Made by a program: the position numbers and the translations under genes. The notes under the pieces were generated by a model. The model did not search any database, had not been told where the DNA came from, and saw only the letters and a list, made by a program, of their open reading frames with translations. Of a stretch of 64,000 bases of DNA, positions 40,982-50,006 are shown piece after piece; position 1 is the first letter of the stretch; the number at the start of each line of letters is the position of its first letter. The stretch is from Lachnospiraceae bacterium (GTDB lineage Bacteria > Bacillota > Clostridia > Lachnospirales > Lachnospiraceae): the NCBI GenBank assembly GCA_022845955.1, contig AP025576.1:372001-436000 (forward strand), read 5' to 3'.

Positions 40982-41310
40982 ATGACAAAAAGAATACTTG
41001 ATTGCAGCGCATCGGATTTGGCTGCATTTACCAGGCAGGAGCTGCTTTCTTCCATCGCAGGGAGCGAAGGAAGGGGGCTGGCCGGCGAGGGTATCGGAAT
41101 TACCCAGCCGGTTCTGGGCGATGTGACAAATGCGGAGGCAGCCTGTGAGATGGGCGTACAGATGCTCGTGTTGACCGGGAACCCCGGAAATCCATCATAT
41201 CGGCCGGCTATCCGGGGATGGCTGTCCCGGAAAATAGCATGGCGTACTCCATCGCTATCCGTGGGGTGCGGCATACCTATCACAGAATGGCACTGTCGGT
41301 GAACCGCTGA
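40982..41310 (+). pseudogene. Deleted remnant of a DUF7916-like gene
   Basis: The first 65 residues (TKRILDCSASDLAAFTRQEL, SEGRGLAGEGIGITQP, GDVTNAEAA) match the start of a PEP-mutase-like DUF7916 family usually several times longer. In another frame the C-terminal end of such a protein appears: SIISAGYPGMAVPENSMAYS, IAIRGVRHTYHRM, stop at 41310. The centre is gone and the two ends are out of frame, so this is a pseudogene. Its own ribosome binding site (GGGGGGAGG) is still present. Confidence 0.7.
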
Positions 41311-41368
41311 CATTTCTGCGGCGGATAACCGGAAATAACAAGCTTACATCGAAAAAGGAGAGGACACA

Positions 41369-42502
41369 ATGGAAAAGAGAAAACTGGAAAAACTGGGAAT
41401 CGAAACATCACTGCTGGGCTTCGGGTGCATGCGCTTTCCCACCATGCCGGACGGCAAAATTGACGAGGCGGAGGCGGAAAAAATGCTGGATAAGGCCATT
41501 GCTTCCGGCGTAAATTATATTGACACCGCCTACCCCTACCACAACGGGGAAAGCGAACCGCTGGTAGGAAGGGTGCTTAAAAAATATGACAGAAGTTCCT
41601 TCTATCTGGCAACCAAGCTCCCGTTATGGGCGGTAAAAAGCGTGGATGATGCCAAACGTATTTTTGAAGAGCAGCTTCAGAGACTGCAGACCGATTACAT
41701 TGATTTCTATCTTCTCCATGCGGTAAATAAAGAAAAATGGGAAGACATGAAGGCTTTGGGCGTGGTGGATTACTGTGCCAGGCTGAAGGAAGAAGGAAAG
41801 ATCCGTTACTATGGCTTTTCCTTCCATGATGATTATGAAGTATTTGACGAGATCATTCATTACCGTGACTGGGATTTCTGCCAGATCCAGTACAATTATA
41901 TGGACACCCAGGAACAGGCCGGAGATAAGGGCTACGCCCTGGCGGAAAGTCTGGGAATCCCCCTTGTTATTATGGAGCCAATTAAAGGGGGAAGCCTGGC
42001 TAATTTCTCAGATGATATCAATGCGAAATTCCGGGAAATGGATCCGGACAAAAGCATCGCATCCTATGCCCTGCGCTGGGTGGGCAGCCATCCCAATGTA
42101 AAAGTGATTTTAAGCGGTATGTCCACCATGAAGCAGGTGGAGGATAACCTGAAAACCTTTAATGAATTCACAGTGCTGAGCGAAGAAGAGCAGAAAAAGA
42201 TGGAAGGCATTGTGGAAGAGATGCGTTCCCGCGTGCAGAACGGATGTACCGGCTGCCGCTACTGCATGCCCTGCCCTGCGGGGGTCAATATCCCCGGCAA
42301 CTTCAAGGTATGGAATAACTACCATATGTACCGTACATACGGCCATGTGAAAGGGGCATGGGAGAACGAGCTGAAGGAAGAAGAGAAAGCAAAGAATTGT
42401 ATCAAATGCGGAAAGTGCGAAGCTTTATGTCCCCAGAAGCTTTCCATCAGGGATAATCTGGTACAGGTACAGAAAGATTTGGACGGAAGAATTTTCGCAT
42501 AA
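41369..42502 (+). CDS. Aldo/keto reductase with C-terminal 4Fe-4S domain
   Basis: 377 residues. The AKR barrel (about 1-275) has the active-site Asp/Tyr pair in NYIDTAYPYHNGESE, Lys in YLATKLPLW and His in FYLLHAVNK. The last 90 residues hold two ferredoxin-like clusters, CTGCRYCMPCPAGVNIP and CIKCGKCEALCPQKLSI. This fits the COG1453 group of predicted iron-sulfur AKR oxidoreductases of anaerobes. Substrate unknown. AAAGGAGAGG precedes the ATG. A palindromic repeat follows 20 bases after the stop. Confidence 0.93.
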   Translation: MEKRKLEKLGIETSLLGFGCMRFPTMPDGKIDEAEAEKMLDKAIASGVNYIDTAYPYHNGESEPLVGRVLKKYDRSSFYLATKLPLWAVKSVDDAKRIFEEQLQRLQTDYIDFYLLHAVNKEKWEDMKALGVVDYCARLKEEGKIRYYGFSFHDDYEVFDEIIHYRDWDFCQIQYNYMDTQEQAGDKGYALAESLGIPLVIMEPIKGGSLANFSDDINAKFREMDPDKSIASYALRWVGSHPNVKVILSGMSTMKQVEDNLKTFNEFTVLSEEEQKKMEGIVEEMRSRVQNGCTGCRYCMPCPAGVNIPGNFKVWNNYHMYRTYGHVKGAWENELKEEEKAKNCIKCGKCEALCPQKLSIRDNLVQVQKDLDGRIFA

Positions 42503-42521
42503 ACAGCATGGTAATGAAAGA

Positions 42522-42551
42522 GTAACCGTTCAGACTTGTCTGAACGGTTAC
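42522..42551. repeat. Palindromic repeat, copy 1
   Basis: 30 bases with perfect 14-base arms, GTAACCGTTCAGAC and GTCTGAACGGTTAC, around a central TT. There is no T tract after it. It lies between the aldo/keto reductase and the AraC gene. Confidence 0.8.
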
Positions 42552-42567
42552 ATGAAATAAGAGAATT

Positions 42568-43464
42568 ATGGAAAAAGCATACAAGCTGGAATTTAAAAAT
42601 GAACAGACAGGATCCCTCGCGGTAAACTGCTGCGGCTGCTCCAAAACGGAGCCGCTGCACAGCTTCGGGCCGGCCCTTAAGCCTCATTATATGATTCATT
42701 ATGTGCTCAGCGGAAAAGGGATTTTCCGGACCGGAGGCAGGGAATACCCTCTGGAGGCGGGCAGCGGCTTTCTCATAACCCCGGGGGAGCTATCTTTTTA
42801 CCAGGCGGATGATAAAGAACCCTGGACCTATGTATGGGTAGGTTTTTCGGGAAGCGGTGCGGAAAGCTTTGTTTCTTACATGGGACTGTCCGTGCGTCAT
42901 CCCGTATTCCATTCCGGGCGATCCGATGAGCTGTACCGCAGTGTGAGGGATATGATGGAACATAATACCTTCGGCCTGACCAATGAACTTCGCAGAAACG
43001 GACAGCTGCATCTGTTTTTATCTCTCATAGCGGAGAATGCACGTCCATCGGAAAAAGCGGATGAGGATAAGGCAAACCAGTATGTGAAGAGGGCGGTGGA
43101 ATTCATCCAGCGTAATTACTGCAACCCGGTGAAAGTGACGGATGTGGCGGAATATGTATGCATTAACCGGAGCTACCTGTATACGCTTTTTGAAAATTCC
43201 ATGGGAATGTCTCCCCAGCAGTTCCTTACCACTTACCGGATTACCAAGGCAGCGGAGCTGCTGGCGGTGACCGATCTGCCGGTGGAAAGCATCGCCCTGT
43301 CCTGCGGCTATAACGATCCTCTTGTCTTTACGAAAGCATTTAAACAGATGAAGGGAATGTCCCCGTCCGGGTACCGGAAAGAGATGCAAAAAGGGGAAAA
43401 CCGCAGAAATAAAGAATATCTGAAGCAGGTAGAGGACTTTATCAGCCAGATTAATGAATTGTAG
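42568..43464 (+). CDS. AraC-family regulator, probably of galactose genes
   Basis: 298 residues. The N-terminal cupin-like sensing domain (HYVLSGKGIFRTGGREYPLE, GFLITPGELSFYQ) is followed by a double HTH at about 180-280 (VTDVAEYVCINRSYLYTLF and PVESIALSCGYNDPLVFTKAF ... MSPSGYRKEM). It is 167 bases upstream of galK in the same orientation, so control of galK-galT by a galactose-type ligand is the simplest reading. The start is preceded only by AATAAGAGAATT, a weak site. A repeat element overlaps its stop codon. Confidence 0.88.
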   Translation: MEKAYKLEFKNEQTGSLAVNCCGCSKTEPLHSFGPALKPHYMIHYVLSGKGIFRTGGREYPLEAGSGFLITPGELSFYQADDKEPWTYVWVGFSGSGAESFVSYMGLSVRHPVFHSGRSDELYRSVRDMMEHNTFGLTNELRRNGQLHLFLSLIAENARPSEKADEDKANQYVKRAVEFIQRNYCNPVKVTDVAEYVCINRSYLYTLFENSMGMSPQQFLTTYRITKAAELLAVTDLPVESIALSCGYNDPLVFTKAFKQMKGMSPSGYRKEMQKGENRRNKEYLKQVEDFISQINEL

Positions 43465-43490
43465 CGGTCCGGACTTGTCTGGACTGTGTA
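43461..43490. repeat. Palindromic repeat, copy 2 (diverged)
   Basis: CGGTCCGGAC-TT-GTCTGGACTG core with weaker outer arms. It begins on the stop codon of the AraC gene. Confidence 0.65.
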
Positions 43491-43503
43491 AGTTAACATT
43501 TTG

Positions 43504-43549
43504 ACAGGTACCTGCAACAAATGTCCCTTTGCCGGTACCTGTTTTTATT
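43504..43549 (+). terminator. Terminator of the AraC gene
   Basis: ACAGGTACC and GGTACCTGT enclose a loop with extra GCAA / TTGC pairing, followed by TTTTATT. Confidence 0.8.
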
Positions 43550-43630
43550 ATATGATAAAATTAACTGGAAAGCGGCTAAAGCCGCAGATATCGGGACACA
43601 AAAAGGGATGAACAGAAAAGGAGAAAGGGC

Positions 43631-44794
43631 ATGAAAGAAAAAATATTGCATAAATTCGGGGAAGTATTTGGGGATACCACAGGAGTTAAGACCTATTTTG
43701 CCCCCGGCCGTGTGAACCTGATCGGAGAGCATACCGACTATAACGGGGGACATGTATTCCCCTGCGCACTGACCATAGGAACTTACGGTGCGGCGAGGCA
43801 GCGTGCTGACAGAAAGCTGCGTTTTTATTCTATGAACTTTGAACAGCTGGGAGTCCTGGAAAGCAGTCTCGACGGCCTCAAGCCGGAAAAAGAGGCGGAC
43901 TGGACCAATTATCCCAAGGGGGTAATGTGGGCTTTTGAAAAAAGGGGATTTGAGATTCCCTACGGCATGGATCTGCTTCTGTTCGGGAATATTCCCAACG
44001 GTTCCGGCCTTTCCTCCTCTGCGTCCGTGGAGGTGCTCACCGGTTTTGTCCTCCGGGATATGTTCGGCTTTGATGTAACCAATCAGGATCTGGCTCTTAT
44101 CGGCCAGTATTCCGAAAATAATTTCAACGGTGTCAACTGCGGGATCATGGATCAGTTTGCGATTGCCATGGGGAAAAAGGATCATGCCATTTTCCTGGAT
44201 ACTGCAGATCTGAGCTTTGAATATGCGCCCATCCAGCTGGAAGGGGCCAAGATTGTTATTGCATGCAGCAATAAGAAGCGGGGCTTAGGTGACTCCAAAT
44301 ACAATGAGAGAAGAAGTGAATGTGAAACAGCTCTGGCAGAACTTCAGGAGGTTGTGGGAATCAAGTCCCTGGGCGACCTGACAGAGGAACAGTTCGAACA
44401 GTATCAGACAGCGGTTAAGGATGAGGTACGCAGAAAACGCGCCAGACATGCCGTGTACGAGAACCAGAGGACCATCAAGGCGGTTGCCGCTTTAAAGGCG
44501 AATGATATCGAACAGTTCGGACAGCTTATGAACGCATCCCGTGTGTCCCTTCAGGATGATTATGAAGTGACCGGGATTGAACTGGATACCCTGGTGGAAG
44601 AAGCCTGGAAGATTGACGGCGTCATCGGCTCCCGTATGACAGGGGCGGGCTTCGGCGGATGTACCGTAAGCATTGTGAAAACAGATGCTATCGACAGCTT
44701 TATTGAGAAGGTGGGAGCGGAGTATCTGAAAAAAATCGGCTATGCGGCAGATTTCTATGTGGTGGAAATCGGCGACGGACCGAGCGTAATCTGA
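43631..44794 (+). CDS. galK: Galactokinase
   Basis: 387 residues. GHMP kinase motifs are present: PGRVNLIGEHTDYNGGHVFP near residue 26, the ATP-binding NGSGLSSSASVEV near residue 126, and the C-terminal GAGFGGCTVS. It phosphorylates alpha-D-galactose to galactose-1-phosphate, the substrate of GalT encoded next. AGGAGAAAGGG precedes the ATG. The likely operator region is the 166 bases after the AraC gene. No galE or galactose transporter is adjacent in this window. Confidence 0.97.
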   Translation: MKEKILHKFGEVFGDTTGVKTYFAPGRVNLIGEHTDYNGGHVFPCALTIGTYGAARQRADRKLRFYSMNFEQLGVLESSLDGLKPEKEADWTNYPKGVMWAFEKRGFEIPYGMDLLLFGNIPNGSGLSSSASVEVLTGFVLRDMFGFDVTNQDLALIGQYSENNFNGVNCGIMDQFAIAMGKKDHAIFLDTADLSFEYAPIQLEGAKIVIACSNKKRGLGDSKYNERRSECETALAELQEVVGIKSLGDLTEEQFEQYQTAVKDEVRRKRARHAVYENQRTIKAVAALKANDIEQFGQLMNASRVSLQDDYEVTGIELDTLVEEAWKIDGVIGSRMTGAGFGGCTVSIVKTDAIDSFIEKVGAEYLKKIGYAADFYVVEIGDGPSVI

Positions 44795-44801
44795 TAGTAA
44801 T

Positions 44802-44830
44802 GGGCGGCTGGGTTCCGGCCGTCCTTTCTT
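44802..44830 (+). terminator. Weak hairpin between galK and galT
   Basis: GGGCGGC and GCCGTCC (one G-U pair), followed by TTTCTT. It may act as a partial terminator, lowering galT expression. Confidence 0.45.
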
Positions 44831-44948
44831 CTGGAAAAATAGCCGGGCCGGATACCTAAGCAACGTGTCTGGTACCGGCAGGATTAACACGCGCCGGGCA
44901 TTCCGGATGCCGCCGGGAAGGAACCGGAGGCGCAGAAATGAGGGAAAA

Positions 44949-46475
44949 ATGATTCAGAACAGCATCAGGGATTTAGTGAGATACGGGCTTGCCACCGGAC
45001 TTGTGGAGCCGGAGGACACCATCTATACAACAAACCGCCTTTTAGAGCTTTTCGGTCTGGAAGAGCTTGCGGAAGCAGATACCCCGATTACAGCGGATAA
45101 AAACGAAGAGACACAGCTGGTGGGAAAGCTGGAGGCCATTTTGAAGGATATGCTGGATTATGCGGCAAAGACCGGCCTTTTGGAAAATAACAGCGTGGTA
45201 TACCGTGACTTGTTTGATACCAACATCATGAGTGTGCTTGTAGCCCGTCCCAGCGAAATCATCCGTAAATTCCGGGAATGTTATGCCGACTCCCCGGAAA
45301 CAGCTACCGAATACTTTTATAAATTCAGCCAGGATACGGACTATATCCGCAGATACCGTGTCTGCAAGGATCAAAAATGGGTTACCTCCACGCCTTACGG
45401 CGATCTGGATATCACCATCAACCTGTCCAAACCGGAAAAAGATCCGAAGGCCATTGCGGCGGCAAAAACAGCCAGACAGAGCGGTTACCCCAAATGTCAG
45501 CTTTGCATGGAAAATGAAGGCTATGCCGGCCGCGTGAACCATCCGGCCAGGCAGAACCACAGGATCATCCCCATCACCATTAACGGCGGACAGTGGGGCT
45601 TCCAGTACTCTCCTTACGTGTATTACAACGAGCATTGTATCGTTTTTAATTCCAAACATATCCCCATGAAAATCGAACACGACACCTTTGTAAAGCTGTT
45701 TGATTTCGTAAAGCTGTTCCCCCACTATATGCTGGGATCCAATGCGGATCTTCCTATCGTGGGAGGTTCTATTTTGAGCCATGACCATTTCCAGGGGGGA
45801 CATTATGAATTCCCTATGGCAAAAGCCGCTGTGGGAACCGAATTCACGGTAAAAGGATTTGAGGATGTGAAGGCAGGTATCGTAAACTGGCCGATGTCGG
45901 TAATCCGTCTGTCCGGCCCGGACAGCGACAGACTGATCGCCCTAGCCGATGTGATTCTGGGCAAATGGCGTAAGTTTACCGATGAGGCGGCATTTATTTA
46001 TGCCGAGACAGACGGGGAGCCTCACAATACCATTACCCCTATTGCCAGAAAACGGGGAGAAAACTATGAGCTGGATCTGGTCCTGCGCAATAACATCACA
46101 ACGCAGGAGCATCCTCTTGGGGTATACCATCCCCATGCCAAGCTGCACCACATTAAGAAAGAAAATATCGGTCTGATAGAAGTTATGGGCCTTGCCGTCC
46201 TTCCCTCCCGCCTGGATGGTGAAATGGCGGATTTGGAAAAAGCCATTCTGGAAGGCGCCGATATCCGCAAGGATGAAGTGCTTGGCAAACACGCAGACTG
46301 GGTGGAAGAGTTCCTCCCGAAGTATGAACACATTAATGCCGAAACGATCCATGGAATTATCCGGGAGGAAATCGGGAAAGTATTCATGGAGGTTCTGGAG
46401 GATGCCGGAGTCTATAAGCGGACGGAGGAAGGCCGGGAGGCGTTCGGGCGGTTTGTGGCGTATTTGAATCAGTAG
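44949..46475 (+). CDS. galT: UDP-glucose--hexose-1-phosphate uridylyltransferase (class II)
   Basis: 508 residues, the length of the Firmicute class II GalT rather than the short E. coli type. The catalytic region is around GGSILSHDHFQGGHYEFPM, where a histidine accepts the UMP group. The C-terminal region HPHAKLHHIKKENIG is also conserved. It converts galactose-1-phosphate and UDP-glucose into UDP-galactose and glucose-1-phosphate. The start is at 44949 (ATGAGGG upstream); an in-frame extension to 44865 lacks a good site and conserved residues. A terminator lies at 46528. Confidence 0.96.
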   Translation: MIQNSIRDLVRYGLATGLVEPEDTIYTTNRLLELFGLEELAEADTPITADKNEETQLVGKLEAILKDMLDYAAKTGLLENNSVVYRDLFDTNIMSVLVARPSEIIRKFRECYADSPETATEYFYKFSQDTDYIRRYRVCKDQKWVTSTPYGDLDITINLSKPEKDPKAIAAAKTARQSGYPKCQLCMENEGYAGRVNHPARQNHRIIPITINGGQWGFQYSPYVYYNEHCIVFNSKHIPMKIEHDTFVKLFDFVKLFPHYMLGSNADLPIVGGSILSHDHFQGGHYEFPMAKAAVGTEFTVKGFEDVKAGIVNWPMSVIRLSGPDSDRLIALADVILGKWRKFTDEAAFIYAETDGEPHNTITPIARKRGENYELDLVLRNNITTQEHPLGVYHPHAKLHHIKKENIGLIEVMGLAVLPSRLDGEMADLEKAILEGADIRKDEVLGKHADWVEEFLPKYEHINAETIHGIIREEIGKVFMEVLEDAGVYKRTEEGREAFGRFVAYLNQ

Positions 46476-46527
46476 GCAACTTAAGGCTTAGTGATAAAAG
46501 AAGAATATAACTGAATAGGGGAACTTC

Positions 46528-46565
46528 AAAAGACAGAGGCTTCATAAGGGCAGCTGTCTTTTATA
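46528..46565 (+). terminator. Terminator of galT
   Basis: AAAAGACAG and CTGTCTTTT form a nine-pair stem ending in a T-rich stretch, immediately before the next promoter. Confidence 0.7.
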
Positions 46566-46567
46566 TG

Positions 46568-46596
46568 TTGACTATATGGCATATATGCCATATAAT
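46568..46596 (+). promoter_or_regulatory. Toxin-antitoxin promoter with palindromic operator filling the spacer
   Basis: TTGACT (46568-46573), 17-base spacer, TATAAT (46591-46596). The perfect 20-base palindrome ATATGGCATATATGCCATAT (46574-46593) occupies the spacer and the first bases of the -10, an ideal site for antitoxin autorepression. Confidence 0.85.
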
Positions 46597-46625
46597 GTGA
46601 TTATAGTTAAAGAAAGGGGATATGA

Positions 46626-46976
46626 ATGCCTCAATTTACAGTAGAATTTTTTGAAGATACGAATGGAGAAAGTCCTGTAGAAGATTTTTTGTTAAGCTTG
46701 GATATAAAAATGCGTGCAAAACTACTTGGATTGTTGCAGATATTACAGGAAAAAGGCAATCTTTTAAGAGAGCCATATAGTAAACATATTAATGACGGTA
46801 TTTTTGAAATCCGTGGAAAAGTTGGTTCCGATATAACAAGAGTCTTATATTTCTTTTATTATGACAAAAAAATAATATTAACTAACGGATTTATTAAAAA
46901 AACGGATAAAACGCCAGTAAATGAAGTAAAGCTGGCAAAAATAAGAAGAAAAGCATATTTGGATAGAATGAAGTAA
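46626..46976 (+). CDS. higB: HigB/RelE-type toxin (phage Gp49-like)
   Basis: 116 residues. The order is that of Gp49-like HigB toxins: VEFFEDTNGESPVEDFLLSL, a helix pair around MRAKLLGLLQILQEKG, then GIFEIRGKVGSDITRVLYFFYYDKKIILTNGFIKKTDKTP with the typical basic and aromatic residues of the mRNA-cleaving site. The toxin precedes the antitoxin, as in higBA. AAAGGGG upstream. Transcription comes from the palindrome-containing promoter 30 bases before the start. AT-richer than neighbouring genes, suggesting transfer. Confidence 0.88.
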   Translation: MPQFTVEFFEDTNGESPVEDFLLSLDIKMRAKLLGLLQILQEKGNLLREPYSKHINDGIFEIRGKVGSDITRVLYFFYYDKKIILTNGFIKKTDKTPVNEVKLAKIRRKAYLDRMK

Positions 46977-47045
46977 ATATTGAATGACAAGAACTTTAAT
47001 TTCTTTAGAACGTGCCTGTGCTAATTTATGCAGAAAGGAGTATGA

Positions 47046-47333
47046 ATGAAGACATTAAATAATTTTATAAATGAACAAATGGGAAATATGGAATTTAAGG
47101 CGGAATATGAGAAAATCCAACCGGAAATGGATGTAATACGGGCTATAGTGGATGCAAGAATCTCTTTAAATCTTACACAAAAAGAATTATCAGAGAGAAC
47201 AGGAATTGACCAGGCCGATATTAGCAAACTGGAAAATGGAACAAGAAATCCAACCTTGAATCTCCTGAAAAGACTTGCTGATGGTATGGGAATGTCTCTA
47301 AAGATTGAGTTTGTGCCGAAGGCAAAGGTATGA
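47046..47333 (+). CDS. higA: HigA-type antitoxin (XRE HTH)
   Basis: 95 residues. An N-terminal helical region is followed by a Cro/C1 HTH at about 35-90 (NLTQKELSERTGIDQADISKLENGTRNPTLNLLKRLA). It pairs with the toxin 69 bases upstream and should repress the shared promoter by binding the 20-base palindrome at 46574-46593. AGAAAGGAG precedes the ATG. Its stop overlaps the start of a doubtful 40-codon frame. Confidence 0.9.
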   Translation: MKTLNNFINEQMGNMEFKAEYEKIQPEMDVIRAIVDARISLNLTQKELSERTGIDQADISKLENGTRNPTLNLLKRLADGMGMSLKIEFVPKAKV

Positions 47334-47452
47334 ACCCCTTCGGCATCAGAACATCCATGTCCGATTACCGTGAACAGGATGCTCTGGTAAATGTGCCGCT
47401 TTATGCCATATCCAGGCTTTTTTCCGTGGCGGATAAAAAGCTTCTGGAATAA
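47330..47452 (+). CDS. Doubtful 40-aa frame after higA, likely remnant
   Basis: Starts on the ATGA of the higA stop and encodes MNPFGIRTSMSDYREQDAL onwards to a stop at 47452. No domain or hydrophobic segment is recognised. It could be a coupled small peptide or the end of a lost gene; the second is more likely. Confidence 0.3.
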   Translation: MNPFGIRTSMSDYREQDALVNVPLYAISRLFSVADKKLLE

Positions 47453-47462
47453 TTTGTCCTTG

Positions 47463-48176
47463 CTAATCTTTATACAAATCCCTGTTTACCAGAATCTCAC
47501 GGAAGCCGGCCCCCAACAGCCGGCTTCCGTTTTCCATGCAGGGCCGGAAATGTCCGGACAGTACAATATCGCAGGGAAGCTGCGCCATTTTTTTCAGAGA
47601 AAGGCGGTAGTCCTCATAACTGTATCTCTCATCCACCCGGATGCCCAGCACCGGCGTATGGATATCCGCACCTGTCTGCAGAAAATCTCCGGTTACCAGC
47701 ACTTTTTTCCCCATCCATGTAAAACCGTAAGCCATGCTGCCCGGGGTATGGCCGGGAACTGAATAGCAGCTGATGGAGATGCCGCCTGCTTCCCTCACTT
47801 CTCCGTCTGAAAGTCTCTGAATGCCGGGACAGATGGGAAAAGAAACGCCGTAGGAATAGGAGATGGTACCGAAAGAGCCGTTTTCCACCGCGTCGGCATC
47901 CGGTCCCGCCATATAAATCCGGGCTCCCATTTCGGCATAGTACGCCGCATTCCCTGCATGATCAAAATGGGAATGGGTAAGAAAAACATGGCGGATATCA
48001 TAGGTGTCCAGTCCCCACACCGAAAGATTCTTCTCGATAATATTCCGATCCCATTCGTCCAGACCGGTATCAAAGAGGAGGAGTTCCTTCCCGGCAGGAA
48101 AAGATAAAGCATAAACGTTCTGGTGGCTCCCATAGCAGGGGCCGCACAGCTGGTATAAATCAGGCAGCAGCATCAT
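47463..48176 (-). CDS. MBL-fold metallo-hydrolase
   Basis: 237 residues. Metal-binding motif HSHFDHAG, the second His in VPGHTPGSMAYG, Asp in VTGDFLQ and the last His in VLSGHFRP give the full metallo-beta-lactamase-fold set. This is a general hydrolase fold; the substrate cannot be told. It is the last gene of a minus-strand run that starts with the two-component system and sugar ABC transporter, 44 bases after the second permease, so it may be part of that operon. Confidence 0.88.
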   Translation of the reverse strand: MMLLPDLYQLCGPCYGSHQNVYALSFPAGKELLLFDTGLDEWDRNIIEKNLSVWGLDTYDIRHVFLTHSHFDHAGNAAYYAEMGARIYMAGPDADAVENGSFGTISYSYGVSFPICPGIQRLSDGEVREAGGISISCYSVPGHTPGSMAYGFTWMGKKVLVTGDFLQTGADIHTPVLGIRVDERYSYEDYRLSLKKMAQLPCDIVLSGHFRPCMENGSRLLGAGFREILVNRDLYKD

Positions 48177-48220
48177 ATTTTTTTCTCCTTACTGAACCAT
48201 AGCGCGTGTCCTCTGTTATT

Positions 48221-49054
48221 TTAGCCCTTAACGGCGCCTGCGGCAAGGCCTTCCGTAATCTGCCGGGAAAAGATGATAAACAGAAGGATGATGGGCAGTA
48301 TGCCGATAATAACACCCAGCATACGCGCGCCGTAATTTGCCACAAACATGTTGCCGATGGAAGCGATCACAAGGGGAACTGTGTACATCTTTGGATTATT
48401 TATCATAATCATAGGAAGCAGATAGCTGTTCCAGGACTGCAGGAAGGATATAATGCCCAGCGTGAAAATGGCAGGGCGTATGATAGGCATAACCAGGCGC
48501 AGGAATACCCCCATATCATTACAGCCGTCGATCCGTCCGCTTTCCACCAGTTCATAAGGAAAAGCATCCTTCATATACTGGGTCATCCAGAATACCCCGA
48601 AGGCGTTGGCGATATTGGGCAGAATAAGGGGGAGAAAGGTTTTGGACAGATGGAGTATCCGCATTTCCCAGGCAAAAGCCACTAATCCCACCTCCATGGG
48701 AACCATCATAGTCATAAGCACGATCTGGAACAGAAGCTTTTTATGCCGGAAGCTGTACTTGGCAAAAGCAAAACCGGCCATTGCGCTGAAAACTACAGTG
48801 AGTACGGTGCCGGACACCGCAACAAGCAGGCTGTTTAAAACGGAACGGAAATAGTCGGCTTCCAGAATCGTCCGGAAATTATCCTTCAGTGCGTTCCCCA
48901 GCCGGAATGTAACTCCTGAAAAAATCATCTGGTTGTCCTGAGTTGACATAACAAACATCAGGAGAAAAGGAAGAATACTGATAGTGGCAATGAGTATCAT
49001 AATTAGGTTAATAAAGACAGTGAGCGGTTTTCCGGATCGTTTTCTTTTCTGCAT
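48221..49054 (-). CDS. Sugar ABC transporter permease (MalG type)
   Basis: 277 residues, six transmembrane helices. The EAA loop that docks the ATPase is visible in ESGRIDGCNDMGVFLRLVMP. This is the MalG/LacG family of carbohydrate permeases. It begins one base after the stop of the partner permease. No ATPase gene is nearby; such systems normally borrow a shared MsiK/MalK-type ATPase encoded elsewhere. Confidence 0.93.
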   Translation of the reverse strand: MQKRKRSGKPLTVFINLIMILIATISILPFLLMFVMSTQDNQMIFSGVTFRLGNALKDNFRTILEADYFRSVLNSLLVAVSGTVLTVVFSAMAGFAFAKYSFRHKKLLFQIVLMTMMVPMEVGLVAFAWEMRILHLSKTFLPLILPNIANAFGVFWMTQYMKDAFPYELVESGRIDGCNDMGVFLRLVMPIIRPAIFTLGIISFLQSWNSYLLPMIMINNPKMYTVPLVIASIGNMFVANYGARMLGVIIGILPIILLFIIFSRQITEGLAAGAVKG

Positions 49055-49055
49055 A

Positions 49056-49946
49056 TCAATCCTCCTTATTCCTGTTGATGATGGAAAAATACAGGAACGA
49101 GAAAATAAGAATCACCACAAACATGGCATAACCGGTGGCTGCCCCATATCCGCTTTGGCCGGATACGAAAGCTGTATCCAGAAATTTCATGTTCATGGTC
49201 TGTGCGGCATTGCCCACACCCCCTTTGTAGTCCCCGAACAGCATAAGCGGTTCTTCAAAGATTTTCAGGCATCCGATAATTCCGATAGTCGTCTGAAAAA
49301 CAAGGATAGGCTTCATAATAGGAAGGATCACATAAATAATTGCTTTTGGGGAGGAAGCGCCGTCCACCTTTGCCGCATCATAGATTTCACCGGATATCCC
49401 CTGCAGCCCGGACAGATAAATGATGGCCACATAACCGATGTAGCGCCAGTTAGTAATGAAGGCGACCAAAGGCTTTGCAATGGCCGCATTGTGGAGCCAG
49501 TCTATATTGCTGCTGATAATGCCCCACTGACGGAGCATCACGTTTACAATACCGAAATTCTGGTCCAGCATAGTGGAAAAAATAATTCCGATAGCGATGG
49601 GGGCGGTAACGTAGGGAAGGAACATGGCGTTCCTTACGTAGGAATTTCCCCATTTTACAAAGCCGTAATTAAGCAGAAGGGCAACGATGAGGCCCAGAGT
49701 CTGAATGGGAATCATAGCTTCCAAAACCAGAATCAGACTGTTAAGCAGGGAACGGTAAAAGGCCGCATCCTTTAAAAGGGAGACATAATTTCGGAAGCCC
49801 ACGAATTCCATCGGCCCGAACCCCTTCCATTTGGTCAGGCTGATATAAAAGCTGAACAGGATAGGAAAGAGATTGAAAATAAAATAAGTTACAAAAAACG
49901 GCAGGATGAAGATTACCGGCCAGCAGATTTTTCGTTTTTTGTTCAT
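49056..49946 (-). CDS. Sugar ABC transporter permease (MalF type)
   Basis: 296 residues, six transmembrane helices starting with VIFILPFFVTYFIFNLFPIL. The EAA loop reads YDAAKVDGASSPKAIIYVILP. It pairs with the MalG-type permease downstream and takes sugar from the lipoprotein encoded 60 bases upstream. Oligosaccharide rather than monosaccharide uptake is usual for this group, but the substrate is not shown. Confidence 0.93.
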   Translation of the reverse strand: MNKKRKICWPVIFILPFFVTYFIFNLFPILFSFYISLTKWKGFGPMEFVGFRNYVSLLKDAAFYRSLLNSLILVLEAMIPIQTLGLIVALLLNYGFVKWGNSYVRNAMFLPYVTAPIAIGIIFSTMLDQNFGIVNVMLRQWGIISSNIDWLHNAAIAKPLVAFITNWRYIGYVAIIYLSGLQGISGEIYDAAKVDGASSPKAIIYVILPIMKPILVFQTTIGIIGCLKIFEEPLMLFGDYKGGVGNAAQTMNMKFLDTAFVSGQSGYGAATGYAMFVVILIFSFLYFSIINRNKED

Positions 49947-50006
49947 ATAAGCCTCCTCAGGGAAAGGGCCTGCGGCCGGAAATGGTATGGCAGCAGGCCC
50001 GCTTTA

